From contig NZ_AP024652.1 in assembly GCF_019977315.1 (NCBI RefSeq), positions 248,001 through 312,000 of the forward strand: a DNA stretch of 64,000 bases, in the 5' to 3' direction. Both the position numbers and the translations under genes were made by a program. Source of the stretch: Arthrobacter sp. StoSoilB22 (lineage in GTDB: Bacteria > Actinomycetota > Actinomycetes > Actinomycetales > Micrococcaceae). Shown here one piece after another: positions 51,687 through 59,534 of the stretch. A model generated the notes under the pieces. That model was not told where the DNA came from. It did not search any database and was given only the letters and a program-made list of their open reading frames with translations. The stretch's first letter is position 1; every line of letters starts with the position of its first letter.

Positions 51687-52520
51687 TTAGCTGAGCCCAC
51701 TTAACGGGGCAATTTGGGTCCCGGAAGCTGATGAATCGATAGGCGCGCGGGTACCCATCACCACGGTTGCGTCTGCCCTTTCGTCCGAGGCCACCTCCGC
51801 GATGAACCCCGCCTCGCCGAGAATCCCTGCCGTCGCCAGCGCCTGCTGCCCCGAGGTTTCCATCACCAGGAACCCACCCGGCGCCAGCCACTGAGCCGCG
51901 CCCAGCGCTACCCGACGCTGTACCGCCAAACCGTCAGCGCCGCCGTCGAGCGCTGCTCTCGGCTCGTGGAGTCGCGCCTCCGGCGGCATCATGCCTATTA
52001 ACTCCGTGGGCACATACGGCGCGTTGGCGAGCAGCACGTCCACCGTCCCGCGCAACGTCTTAGGGAGGGCTTCAAACAGATCCCCGTGGTGGACGCGTCC
52101 GCCACGGGGCTCGACGTTGTATCGCGCGCAACGGACCGCAGCGGCGTCGATGTCCGCGGCATGCAGCTCACAGCTCCCCAAAAGATCGTGGAGCGCCGCT
52201 CCTATAGCCCCGGAACCGCAACAAAGGTCCACGACGACGGCTCCGGGCTTGGCGATGGTCGCGGCCTTCCGGACCATGAACTCCGTGCGACGCCTGGGCA
52301 CGAACACCCCCGGGCTGACAACCATGCGCTTTCCGCAGAAATCCGCCCAGCCCACAATGTGTTCCAGAGGCAATCCGCTGAGCCGCTGGTCCACCATACG
52401 GTGGAGCTCGTCCGGATGGCGGGCGGCGTCGATGAGGAGTCGGGCTTCGTCCTCCGCGAAAACGCAGCCGGCGGCACGCAATGCGGCGGCGATGGATGCT
52501 CTCCGGGTCACGTTTGCCAT
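51687..52520 (-). CDS. PrmC-related putative protein N5-glutamine methyltransferase
   Basis: A 277-aa SAM-dependent methyltransferase of the PrmC-related group with unknown target. It keeps the N-terminal helical PrmC domain (RLSGLPLEHIVGWADF), FVPRRRTEFMV, and the SAM motif VVDLCCGSGAIGAAL. The substrate motif reads NAPY instead of NPPY, as in the TIGR03704-type subfamily, so the release-factor Gln may not be its target. The start is uncertain; ATG 52520 gives the usual beginning, without an evident ribosome site. Confidence 0.8.
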   Translation of the reverse strand: MANVTRRASIAAALRAAGCVFAEDEARLLIDAARHPDELHRMVDQRLSGLPLEHIVGWADFCGKRMVVSPGVFVPRRRTEFMVRKAATIAKPGAVVVDLCCGSGAIGAALHDLLGSCELHAADIDAAAVRCARYNVEPRGGRVHHGDLFEALPKTLRGTVDVLLANAPYVPTELIGMMPPEARLHEPRAALDGGADGLAVQRRVALGAAQWLAPGGFLVMETSGQQALATAGILGEAGFIAEVASDERADATVVMGTRAPIDSSASGTQIAPLSGLS

Positions 52521-52808
52521 GCTAGCCGAGGACGAATCCCGAAGGGGTTGGGCGCCGGGATTCAAAGTTGCTGCAGGTGAGGGGTTCACAAATCTGCCGG
52601 GACTTAGCTAGGGTATGAGGCATGGGAACACTGATTTTTGAGTAGACCGGCCTCTGCCCCTCGCGGCACAGCCGAGTTTCACCTGACAAAAATCCACGCC
52701 TGTTGAGGCCCTGCCTCCATGCCGTTCCCGTTCTCGACGTCTTCTTCCCGAACCGCAACGACATAGGATACGTGTCTCTTCAGGACTCACACTTTTAGGA
52801 GTCCACAT
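52521..52808. other. Intergenic leader region between divergent genes
   Basis: About 290 bases with no convincing gene. A strong ribosome site (AGGAG at about 52796-52802) serves the small ORF at 52809. AT-rich -10-like stretches occur (TAGGATACG near 52767) and could be its promoter. No clear palindrome seen. Confidence 0.4.
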
Positions 52809-53009
52809 ATGACTGCCAACCCTTCCGAAAACAAAAAGACCCCGGCCGCCGGCGGTATCAAGTCCAAGCTGACCGACGCGCAGAAGGCCATGCTGGCAAG
52901 CAAGTCCGGGGGCGGTGCTCCAGCGGGCTGGCAAAGCACTGGCAAGGGGCACAAGCCCACCGCCGCCAGCGGCAAGCAGGCTAAGACCGAGAAGAAGGTC
53001 CGCTGGTAA
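52809..53009 (+). CDS. Small basic hypothetical protein (66 aa)
   Basis: A 66-aa lysine-rich, low-complexity protein (about 13 Lys, Gly/Ala-rich, KSKLTDAQKAMLASKSGGGAPAGW in its middle, seen as KLTDAQKAMLASK). Probably largely disordered and nucleic-acid-binding by charge; no known family recognised. AGGAG precedes the ATG at good spacing. It is followed 49 bases on by another small basic gene in the same direction, near the convergent ligD. Confidence 0.65.
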   Translation: MTANPSENKKTPAAGGIKSKLTDAQKAMLASKSGGGAPAGWQSTGKGHKPTAASGKQAKTEKKVRW

Positions 53010-53058
53010 ACCTGCGGGCAGGCACACTGAAAAATAGGCACACTGGAAAGGAAGAACC

Positions 53059-53307
53059 ATGACTGCTGAACGCATCAATCCTGAGGTTGCAAGCCATTTG
53101 GTGGAGTCCATGGACATGGCGCCCATGCCCGAACCGACCACCATCGCGGTCGCGTTGGGCGCCGACCAAAGCAGGCAGTGGCCGGACGGTAACGGTAAAC
53201 GACGCCACCCGAAGGAACGGGGACAAGCCCACGGCCGCATGGGCCAGGGAGCAGCTGTGACGGCGGTCCACCGGACCAGCCGCCCGCAGATGCCGCACTC
53301 CTCCTAA
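53059..53307 (+). CDS. Small hypothetical protein (82 aa)
   Basis: An 82-aa protein with an acidic N-terminal third and a basic, His/Arg-rich C-terminal half (GKRRHPKERGQAHGRMGQ). GGAAAGGAAG lies just before the ATG. No signal peptide, membrane segment or recognised domain. It pairs with the 66-aa gene upstream, possibly as one short operon. Confidence 0.6.
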   Translation: MTAERINPEVASHLVESMDMAPMPEPTTIAVALGADQSRQWPDGNGKRRHPKERGQAHGRMGQGAAVTAVHRTSRPQMPHSS

Positions 53308-53356
53308 TAACCCGGCCACCCAAACAAACCCGAACGAACCCGCACCACCTGCGTAG

Positions 53357-53430
53357 CCAGCCCAACTGAGGAGCAGCACAGCGCGTTTTGAGCCCTCAAA
53401 ACGCGCACAAATGCGACTCAGTTGGGCTGG
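53357..53430. repeat. Dispersed palindromic element, family A, copy 2
   Basis: Nested palindrome. The outer 14-bp arms are CCAGCCCAACTGAG (53357-53370) and its exact complement (53417-53430). The inner 12-bp arms GCGCGTTTTGAG (53381-53392) and complement (53395-53406) are the core shared with 4238-4263. Gaps of 10 bases separate inner and outer arms on each side, the same spacing as in copy 1. The right outer arm encodes the last residues and stop of LigD. Confidence 0.85.
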
Positions 53431-55964
53431 CTCACGTCGTTAGGAGACTTATCCGGACGCCAGCCCCGCCACACCGGATGACGGAGCCGGCCGGGCCCCG
53501 TCCATTCGCCGAAGGATACCTCGGCCACCAGCTCAGGGCTCACCCACGTGGCACCCGCTGCATCTTCGCGGGGTATGTCTGTGAAAGGGCATTCGCTTAC
53601 CACCCGGGGTTCAAGATGCTCCATGACATCCCGGAGCTGCCAGTCCTTGAATCCGGTGCCCACCCGGCCCACGTAGTGCAGCTTGTGGCCGTCGGGGATG
53701 CCCAGCAGCAACGCGCCGAAAGTCCCGCTTCGGGCCCCCGCGCCGGGCCGCCAACCTCCCACCACTACTTCCTGGCTTTGCTCCAGCTTGAGCTTGATCC
53801 ACGACCTGCTGCGACGTCCGATCACATATCTGCTGTCGGCTTTCTTGGCCATGACACCCTCCAAGCCAAGCTCGGCGGCGCTGGTCATGAGGTCTTCCAC
53901 GTCGTGGTCCAGCACGGCGGAAAGGTGAAGGGGGCAACCTTTACGAAGACGCTCCGAAAACCCGGAAAGCCTCTCGCGGCGCTCGCGGAACGGCAGCCCG
54001 CTCAGGTCCCTACCGTCGTCGTACAGAAGATCGAACAGCATGAGCTGCACCGGAACCGTAGCCCGGGCGCGCTCGATGTCCGCACCTTTGACCAAATTCA
54101 TCCTTAGCTGCAGCCGTCCGAAGTCAGGCCTGGACCCTTTGCCGAGCGCCACGATTTCGCCGTCCGCAACGAAGTCTCCGTCGGGCCAGCATGTGCGGTC
54201 CGTCAGTTCGGGATAGGCGGCCGTAAGATCGTTTCCGTTGCGGCTCATGAGCCGGATCTTGCCCTCCGTACCGGTGATGATCGCCCGGATTCCGTCCCAC
54301 TTCAGTTCAAAGAGCCAATCGTCGCCGCGGAGATCAGCGGCGGTTCCGGCGGTGGCCAGCATGGGGGTGTAGTTCGGCATGGGCTGCGGCTGAGGTGGAT
54401 CGGACTTGGGCGCCGCGGTTTTGGCCGCAGCCGGGCTGCCCCGACGCACACCCGGCTGTTCCTTCATAAGATGGATCAGCCAGTTCTGACCCGTATTGAT
54501 GAGCGCGAACCGTTTGGTGCCGCCAAGGCCACCACCCGGCTCGCCTGTAAGGGTGGCGATCACTTCCTTGCCGTCGCGCCACTTCTCGCAGGTGTACTCG
54601 CCGCGGTCCCAGATGGTCATGGTCCCGGCCCCGTACTCGCCCTTGGGAATGACGCCCGCGAAGTTCGCGTATTCCATGGGGTGGTCCTCGGTATGTACGG
54701 CTAGGTTGTTTCGGTCGGAGGTTTCCGGGATGCCCCGCGGCAACGCCCACGAGGCCAGGACTCCGTTGTGCTCCAGGCGCAGGTCCAAGTGGTAGCGGCG
54801 GGCGTGGTGCTCCTGGATGACGAATATGCCGCCGGGCGGCGGAGGGTCGCCGGGCTTCGGCTGGGCGGAGGAGGAACCCGCGGATTGCGGTGTGGCAGAA
54901 GCGCCCGACGACGACGGGAACGGCTCCGGGGTTTTGTCCGGATCGCGCATCCCGACGTATTTGGCGAGACGGTTCTCGACTGTCACCACCCGCTCGCGGG
55001 AACGGCCGGTGCCTGAACCGCTTCCGTGAGCACCGCCGTCGTCCTTCTCATCCTCCCCATGAGGCGGCAGGTGCCGTTCGGAGATCGGTGCGAAGTGGTC
55101 TTTGCCGGTCTTCACGCGCTTCATCACGGCCCGGTAGTCCAAGTGCTCCAACGAGGCGGAGGAGAGCTCCCGCCACGTGCGCGGCGCCGCCACGGTGGGG
55201 ATGGCGCGTCCGCGGAGGGAGTAGGGGACGATTGTGGTCTTGTTTCCGCTGTTCTGGCTCCAGTCCACCAGCACTTTGCCGTGGCGGAGGGACTTCTTCA
55301 TGTCGCTGACCACCAGATCGGGGTGGTCCGATTCCAACGCCCGGGCCAGCTCTTTGGCGAAGGCGGACACTTGCTCGGACTTCAGTGTCCCGTCCAGGCC
55401 GGTGTAGAGGTGGATGCCTTTGCTGCCGCTGGTAACAGGGACCGGGTACATTCCCATGTCCTGCAGGATGGAACGGGCCAGCTTGGCCACTTCAACGCAT
55501 TCGGGCAGACCTGCCCCGGGCCCGGGGTCGAGGTCCAGGACGAAACGGTCGGGGCGGAGCGGCTTCCCGGAAGGGTCCACTTGCCACTGAGGAACGTGAA
55601 TTTCCAAGGAGGCGATCTGGGCCATCCACGTGAGCGTCGCAAGGTTGTTGACCAGGGGATAGACGTTGGTGTGGTCCGAATGCTGAATTGTGGCGCGGGG
55701 AATCCACGTTGGCGCGGAGTCCTCCAGGTTCTTCTGGAAGAAGACTTGCCCGGGGTTTTCGGCGGTACCCACTCCGTTGACCCAACGCTTGCGGGTGACG
55801 GGCCGGTTGGCAGCAGCGGGGATCAGGAAAGGTGCCACTGCGGCGTAGTATTCCAGCACTTCGGCCTTGGTGGTGCCGGTTTCCGGGTAGATGATTTTGC
55901 CCAGATTGGTGAGAGTGAGCTCGTGGCCTTCCACGTTCACCCGCTCCTGTTGCTTGCCTGCCAC
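53418..55964 (-). CDS. ligD: Multidomain DNA ligase LigD (polymerase-phosphoesterase-ligase)
   Basis: An 848-aa bacterial NHEJ enzyme in the actinobacterial order. The primase-polymerase domain spans about 10-300, with catalytic Asp144 and Asp146 in VLDLDPGPG. The 3'-phosphoesterase domain spans about 375-500 (FVIQEHHARRYHLDLRLEH), and the ATP-dependent ligase about 530-848 with nucleophile Lys555 in ELKWDGIR. Low-complexity linkers separate the domains. It is divergent from ku, with 38 bases between starts, so both halves of the end-joining pair share a promoter region. Its final codons lie in the family A palindrome. Confidence 0.95.
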   Translation of the reverse strand: MAGKQQERVNVEGHELTLTNLGKIIYPETGTTKAEVLEYYAAVAPFLIPAAANRPVTRKRWVNGVGTAENPGQVFFQKNLEDSAPTWIPRATIQHSDHTNVYPLVNNLATLTWMAQIASLEIHVPQWQVDPSGKPLRPDRFVLDLDPGPGAGLPECVEVAKLARSILQDMGMYPVPVTSGSKGIHLYTGLDGTLKSEQVSAFAKELARALESDHPDLVVSDMKKSLRHGKVLVDWSQNSGNKTTIVPYSLRGRAIPTVAAPRTWRELSSASLEHLDYRAVMKRVKTGKDHFAPISERHLPPHGEDEKDDGGAHGSGSGTGRSRERVVTVENRLAKYVGMRDPDKTPEPFPSSSGASATPQSAGSSSAQPKPGDPPPPGGIFVIQEHHARRYHLDLRLEHNGVLASWALPRGIPETSDRNNLAVHTEDHPMEYANFAGVIPKGEYGAGTMTIWDRGEYTCEKWRDGKEVIATLTGEPGGGLGGTKRFALINTGQNWLIHLMKEQPGVRRGSPAAAKTAAPKSDPPQPQPMPNYTPMLATAGTAADLRGDDWLFELKWDGIRAIITGTEGKIRLMSRNGNDLTAAYPELTDRTCWPDGDFVADGEIVALGKGSRPDFGRLQLRMNLVKGADIERARATVPVQLMLFDLLYDDGRDLSGLPFRERRERLSGFSERLRKGCPLHLSAVLDHDVEDLMTSAAELGLEGVMAKKADSRYVIGRRSRSWIKLKLEQSQEVVVGGWRPGAGARSGTFGALLLGIPDGHKLHYVGRVGTGFKDWQLRDVMEHLEPRVVSECPFTDIPREDAAGATWVSPELVAEVSFGEWTGPGRLRHPVWRGWRPDKSPNDVSQPN

Positions 55965-56002
55965 CTCTTCTCCTCCGCTGTGTTGTGCTGTTGACTGGGT
56001 GC

Positions 56003-56869
56003 ATGAGGGCCATATGGAAGGGATCTATCGCGTTCGGTCTGGTCAACGTACCAGTGAAGCTCTACAGTGCCACGGAGGATCACGATATTGGCCTGCACCA
56101 AGTCCACAATAAGGACGGCGGGCGTATTCGGTACCAACGGAAATGCGAAATTTGCGGCGACGTTGTTGCGTACGAGGATATTGATAAAGCTTACGAAGAA
56201 GAAGGCCGCACCGTGGTCCTTACGTCTGCGGAATTGAAGTCGTTGCCGGAGGAGAACAGCCGCGAAATTGAGGTGGTGGAATTTATCCCCGCCGAGCAGC
56301 TGGACCCCATCATGTATGAGCGCAGCTATTTCCTGGAGCCGGACTCCAAATCGCCCAAAGCGTACATGCTGCTCAGGCAGACGTTGGAGGACACTGACAG
56401 AATCGCAATTGTCCAGTACGCCCTGAGGCAGAAGACCCGTCTGGGGGCACTGCGGGTGCGTGGGGACGTGCTGTTGCTCCAGGCGCTGCTGTGGGGCGAT
56501 GAGGTCCGCGAGGCCAAGTTCCCGTCACTGGAGACGGACATCAAGATCTCGGACAAGGAACTGGAGATGTCCTCCGCCTTGGTGGAATCCATGGCGCACG
56601 ACTTTGACCCCGACGAATACACCGATGACTACCAAGCGCAGCTTCGAACATTGATCGAGGCCAAGTTGGAGAAGGGCGAGGCCCTGGACACCGAGGCAAC
56701 CTTTGGCGTGGTGGAAGGTGAGGGCGAGGGCGGCGACGTCATCGACCTCATGGAAGCCCTCAAGCGCAGCCTGGACAAGAAGCGCGGCAAGGAAAAAGCG
56801 GACGACGACGCTGCTGCCGCCAGCAAAACTGCCAGCAAACCAAAGGCGCGGGCCAAGAAGAAGGCTTAG
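56003..56869 (+). CDS. ku: Ku protein, non-homologous end joining
   Basis: A 288-aa bacterial Ku homodimer subunit. The N-terminus MRAIWKGSIAFGLVNVPVKLY is diagnostic (here MRAIWKGSIAFGLV). The core beta-barrel spans about 1-255, and a basic tail rich in Lys and Ala (KPKARAKKKA) follows, as in actinobacterial Ku where the tail aids DNA binding. It recruits LigD to broken ends. The start at 56003 is the conserved MRAIW; a slightly longer frame is not supported. Confidence 0.95.
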   Translation: MRAIWKGSIAFGLVNVPVKLYSATEDHDIGLHQVHNKDGGRIRYQRKCEICGDVVAYEDIDKAYEEEGRTVVLTSAELKSLPEENSREIEVVEFIPAEQLDPIMYERSYFLEPDSKSPKAYMLLRQTLEDTDRIAIVQYALRQKTRLGALRVRGDVLLLQALLWGDEVREAKFPSLETDIKISDKELEMSSALVESMAHDFDPDEYTDDYQAQLRTLIEAKLEKGEALDTEATFGVVEGEGEGGDVIDLMEALKRSLDKKRGKEKADDDAAAASKTASKPKARAKKKA

Positions 56870-56892
56870 GTCGTGTTGCCTTCGCCTAGGGG

Positions 56893-57606
56893 TTAGGCGC
56901 CGGTTTCGTAGTGCGGTTCCGCCACCGGTTTGGACTCGGGTGAACCACGTTCACGGAGGTACACGGAGGCTCCTACCAGGACGGCGACAGCGAGGAACTC
57001 ACTTTGCCAGTTCTGGAAGGACTCAAACCAGAACTGGCTGGAAGCCATGTATTCCCAGGTGGAGACCTCGGGCAGGCCATGGCTGAGCTGTTCCTCGTTG
57101 TAGGCGGCTGCGCCACCTACCGCGTGCAATGTGAAGGAGGTCAGAAACAGGAGGCCCAGCAGGCCGGAGAGTGAGTGCTCGTAGACCTTCAGCACCCATC
57201 CGCCGCGCCTTACCGGCCACGGGGTCTTGGGTGACTTCCTGGCATCGCGGGGATCTTCATCCTGGGGTGCTTCCTTGTCCACGGGTTTTGACTCCGAGGA
57301 ACCCCTCTGGAACAGAAAGACGGTAAGGACCACGTACATGGCCATTTGAAGAAACTCCGATTCCCAGTTTTCAAAGACGGCTTCCCAGAAGCTGCCTGAT
57401 GTCAGGAAATCCGTGATACCGGTGGCTGGCTGGCCGTGAGCCTGTTGTTCCTCGCTGTAAGTTGCCGCTCCCGAGATGATCATTCCCCCGAGGAAGACGA
57501 CGAACAGGCCTGCGTTGACCAGCAGCAAGCCGTGGTCTTTGACCCAATGGCGCGCGGGATCTTTGTCCTTGCTGGATGTTCCGGGGTGCTTCATGGGTCT
57601 GAGCAT
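56893..57606 (-). CDS. DUF6766-like membrane protein with internal repeat
   Basis: A 237-aa protein with four membrane helices arranged as two repeats. Each repeat has a helix followed by a loop (SGAATYSEEQQAHGQPATG; GGAAAYNEEQLSHGLPEVS), then FWEAVFENWESEFLQMA or FWFESFQNWQSEFLAVA leading into the next helix. This matches the DUF6766 family of unknown function. The start could be ATG 57606 or GTG 57615, the latter giving a GTGA overlap with the DUF6328 gene. The two genes form an operon. Confidence 0.78.
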   Translation of the reverse strand: MLRPMKHPGTSSKDKDPARHWVKDHGLLLVNAGLFVVFLGGMIISGAATYSEEQQAHGQPATGITDFLTSGSFWEAVFENWESEFLQMAMYVVLTVFLFQRGSSESKPVDKEAPQDEDPRDARKSPKTPWPVRRGGWVLKVYEHSLSGLLGLLFLTSFTLHAVGGAAAYNEEQLSHGLPEVSTWEYMASSQFWFESFQNWQSEFLAVAVLVGASVYLRERGSPESKPVAEPHYETGA

Positions 57607-57611
57607 CGGGC

Positions 57612-58133
57612 TCACTCTTCCCTGGGAGTTCCGTTGTCGTCGCTGTTTCGGACTGCGCGACGGTGCAGCCATAGGGGTGTCCCCACCACCAGGAGCAGCA
57701 GCACCAGGATGATGAATCCTGCAGCTACAAGTCCGGCCGTCCGGCCGGCGGTGAAGTCGAAAACAAGGGTGGCAGAGCCAACGATCAACAAAGCCACACC
57801 AGCCAGCGCCCACTTGGTGACCACATCGGCACTTGAAACCAGGGTGGCCTTGAGCCCCCTGCGGAACAAGCGGCGATGCACGCTGACGGGGAGCACTATC
57901 AGCACGGTGGTCACTGCTGCCACCATCACGTTGAAGAGGTAGAGGCTCCGTTGCCAGTCGTCCAGGAGTTCGAAGCGTTCTTGGAAGGGCAGCGTGAGCA
58001 GGAAACCGCCAAGGATCTGCACCCCTGTTTGGAGAACCCGTAACTCCTGGATCAGTTCCATCCAGTTCCGGTCCATTCGTTCCTCGGTGGACTCGTTCCT
58101 GCCGATCCTGGGGGCCTGCTCCGGTTCTACCAT
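57612..58133 (-). CDS. DUF6328 family membrane protein
   Basis: A 173-aa protein with four membrane helices. The N-terminal ELRVLQTGVQILGGFLLTLPFQERF and the following QRSLYLFNVMVAAV are the recognisable DUF6328 core. Function unknown. It is upstream of, and overlaps, the DUF6766-like gene. Both are near dps and other stress-type small genes, so an envelope or stress role is possible but only by association. Confidence 0.8.
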   Translation of the reverse strand: MVEPEQAPRIGRNESTEERMDRNWMELIQELRVLQTGVQILGGFLLTLPFQERFELLDDWQRSLYLFNVMVAAVTTVLIVLPVSVHRRLFRRGLKATLVSSADVVTKWALAGVALLIVGSATLVFDFTAGRTAGLVAAGFIILVLLLLVVGTPLWLHRRAVRNSDDNGTPREE

Positions 58134-58249
58134 CTGTGCACCTCCGTGTGGTTTTGGTGGACGACGACCCTGCGCGGGACTACGGTCGAACTGTCAGCAT
58201 TCCTCGATCTTTTTGAACGGGGCCTCATCGGAAATCCAAGGAGGAAGCT

Positions 58250-58471
58250 ATGAGTCAGGACGAACACCGCGTGGACCCGGAAAGCGAGCCCGGCGGCTAC
58301 GGCACGCCCACGCCTGAGCAGGAAATGCCCGGTCAGGGCGATGAGCGCGAGACGCCGGAACGGCCGGCCCAGGGAGTTCCCGAGGCCCCGGGTGACGAGT
58401 TCCCCACACCTTTGGATCCGGATGCGGCCCCACCGCCCTCGGCAACCGGGAGCCGTGGGGAAGAGGCCTAA
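58250..58471 (+). CDS. Small acidic, proline-rich hypothetical protein (73 aa)
   Basis: A 73-aa protein made almost entirely of Pro, Glu, Asp, Gly and Thr (PTPEQEMPGQGDERETPERP), so probably disordered. AAGGAGGAAG precedes the ATG, a strong ribosome site that supports translation. No family recognised. It converges on a 56-aa membrane protein with a hairpin terminator between them. Confidence 0.65.
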   Translation: MSQDEHRVDPESEPGGYGTPTPEQEMPGQGDERETPERPAQGVPEAPGDEFPTPLDPDAAPPPSATGSRGEEA

Positions 58472-58488
58472 CTACACCGGGGTGTAGG

Positions 58489-58515
58489 GACGCCGGGGGC
58501 GTTGCCCCCGGCGTT
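58489..58515. terminator. Bidirectional hairpin terminator
   Basis: Ten-bp perfect GC stem CGCCGGGGGC (58491-58500) and its complement (58504-58513) with a GTT loop, between convergent small genes. A second short palindrome TACACC-GG-GGTGTA lies just before it (58473-58486). Confidence 0.6.
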
Positions 58516-58533
58516 CGATCCTCGTTCGGTCTC

Positions 58534-58704
58534 CTATACCGTGTGTCCCCTGCGACCCGACATGAAGCTCAGCAGCCAGCCGATGGCTGCGATAACGAGG
58601 AGGACGACGCCTACCCACAGCAGCCAGTTAAGGGCTTGCGAGAAGCCACCTACAAGAAGGAGAACAATTGCTACTACACCAGCAATGATCAGAAGCGTAT
58701 TCAT
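58534..58704 (-). CDS. 56-aa small membrane protein (DUF6131-like)
   Basis: ATG 58704 to TAG 58534. The product has two membrane helices (about 3-20 and 27-48) joined by a short SQALNW turn and ending in a basic tail (MSGRRGHTV). AAGGAA lies about 11 bases upstream of the start. It has the size and character of DUF6131-type small actinobacterial membrane proteins. Function unknown; stress-related context (Dps next door). Confidence 0.7.
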   Translation of the reverse strand: MNTLLIIAGVVAIVLLLVGGFSQALNWLLWVGVVLLVIAAIGWLLSFMSGRRGHTV

Positions 58705-58953
58705 GGTCAGCACATTCCTTTCCGCGGGAATCTTTGATGAACCGCCGATTCCCGAGTATGCATTCCGAGTTACTTCGATTTAGTTATGCCGGTACTTGGT
58801 TGCGTTCTACGGATCCAAGTGCCTTTTTGTGTACCACTAAGGCGATCCGCGCCCGAAGGGGAAGTTCGCCAGTCGTGAACAGTAACACTCCTCATTGTAC
58901 TACTAAGCTTCCTTATGAAAGGGTTATTGCAGTCGTCACTTGATGATTGGGCA
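58705..58953. other. Intergenic region upstream of dps
   Basis: Roughly 250 bases of lower-GC sequence with no supported protein gene. It must hold the minus-strand promoter of the 56-aa membrane protein and a plus-strand start site for whatever is terminated at 58954-58983 or for dps. Short in-frame ORFs here have atypical composition and no ribosome site. Confidence 0.4.
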
Positions 58954-58983
58954 GTGCCGCAGAAACTGTGCGGCACGTTTTTG
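58954..58983 (+). terminator. Intrinsic terminator in the dps leader
   Basis: GTGCCGCA (58954-58961) and its exact complement (58969-58976) with a 7-base loop, followed directly by GTTTTT. This is a canonical rho-independent terminator on the plus strand. It ends 30 bases upstream of the dps ATG, with no plus-strand gene before it for about 480 bases, so it may be an attenuator or end a small RNA. Confidence 0.65.
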
Positions 58984-59012
58984 GCTCACATGAACGTCTA
59001 TGAGAGGAACAC

Positions 59013-59492
59013 ATGAAAGCGTCACAGCAGCTTGCAGACAACCTTCAGATCGTCTTGACGGACCTTATTGAGCTACAGCTTCAAGGAAAGCAGGCGCACT
59101 GGAACATCGTGGGGCCGAACTTCCGCGATCTTCACCTCCAGCTGGACGAGCTGGTAGTGGCTACACGCGAGTTCGCTGACGACACCGCCGAGCGTATGCG
59201 AGCCCTCCACGCACTCCCGGATGGCCGCAGTGCCACCATCGCCAAGGGCACTCGCCTGGAGGAATTCCCGGCAGGACTGGTCAACACCAAGAACGCCGTC
59301 AAGCTGGTCACCGACCGCGTTGAGCGCGCAGTCCAGACCATGCGCGATGTCCATGACGAAGTGGACGAGGAAGACCCCACGACGGCGGACCTTCTGCACG
59401 CTTTCATCTCCCGCCTTGAGCAGCTGGTATGGATGATCAACGCCGAAATCATGAACGCCGGCGCCGCCGTGACGGATCCGGACGAGGCGTAG
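59013..59492 (+). CDS. dps: Dps-family ferritin-like DNA protection protein
   Basis: A 159-aa Dps protein. Inter-subunit ferroxidase ligands are visible in QAHWNIVGPNFRDLHLQLDE (His, then Asp and Glu), and the four-helix layout is complete. Dps dodecamers oxidise Fe2+ with peroxide and shield DNA in stress. GAGAGGAA precedes the ATG. An intrinsic terminator sits in the leader 30 bases upstream, hinting at control by readthrough. Confidence 0.93.
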   Translation: MKASQQLADNLQIVLTDLIELQLQGKQAHWNIVGPNFRDLHLQLDELVVATREFADDTAERMRALHALPDGRSATIAKGTRLEEFPAGLVNTKNAVKLVTDRVERAVQTMRDVHDEVDEEDPTTADLLHAFISRLEQLVWMINAEIMNAGAAVTDPDEA

Positions 59493-59534
59493 CGGGAACC
59501 CGGCTCCGGCTGTTGCAACCTAGGCAGGCAGGCC

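Noticed and set aside
58734..58943. A 69-codon plus-strand frame upstream of dps
   Set aside because: No ribosome site, atypical codon use and no recognisable protein features; the region is more likely regulatory.
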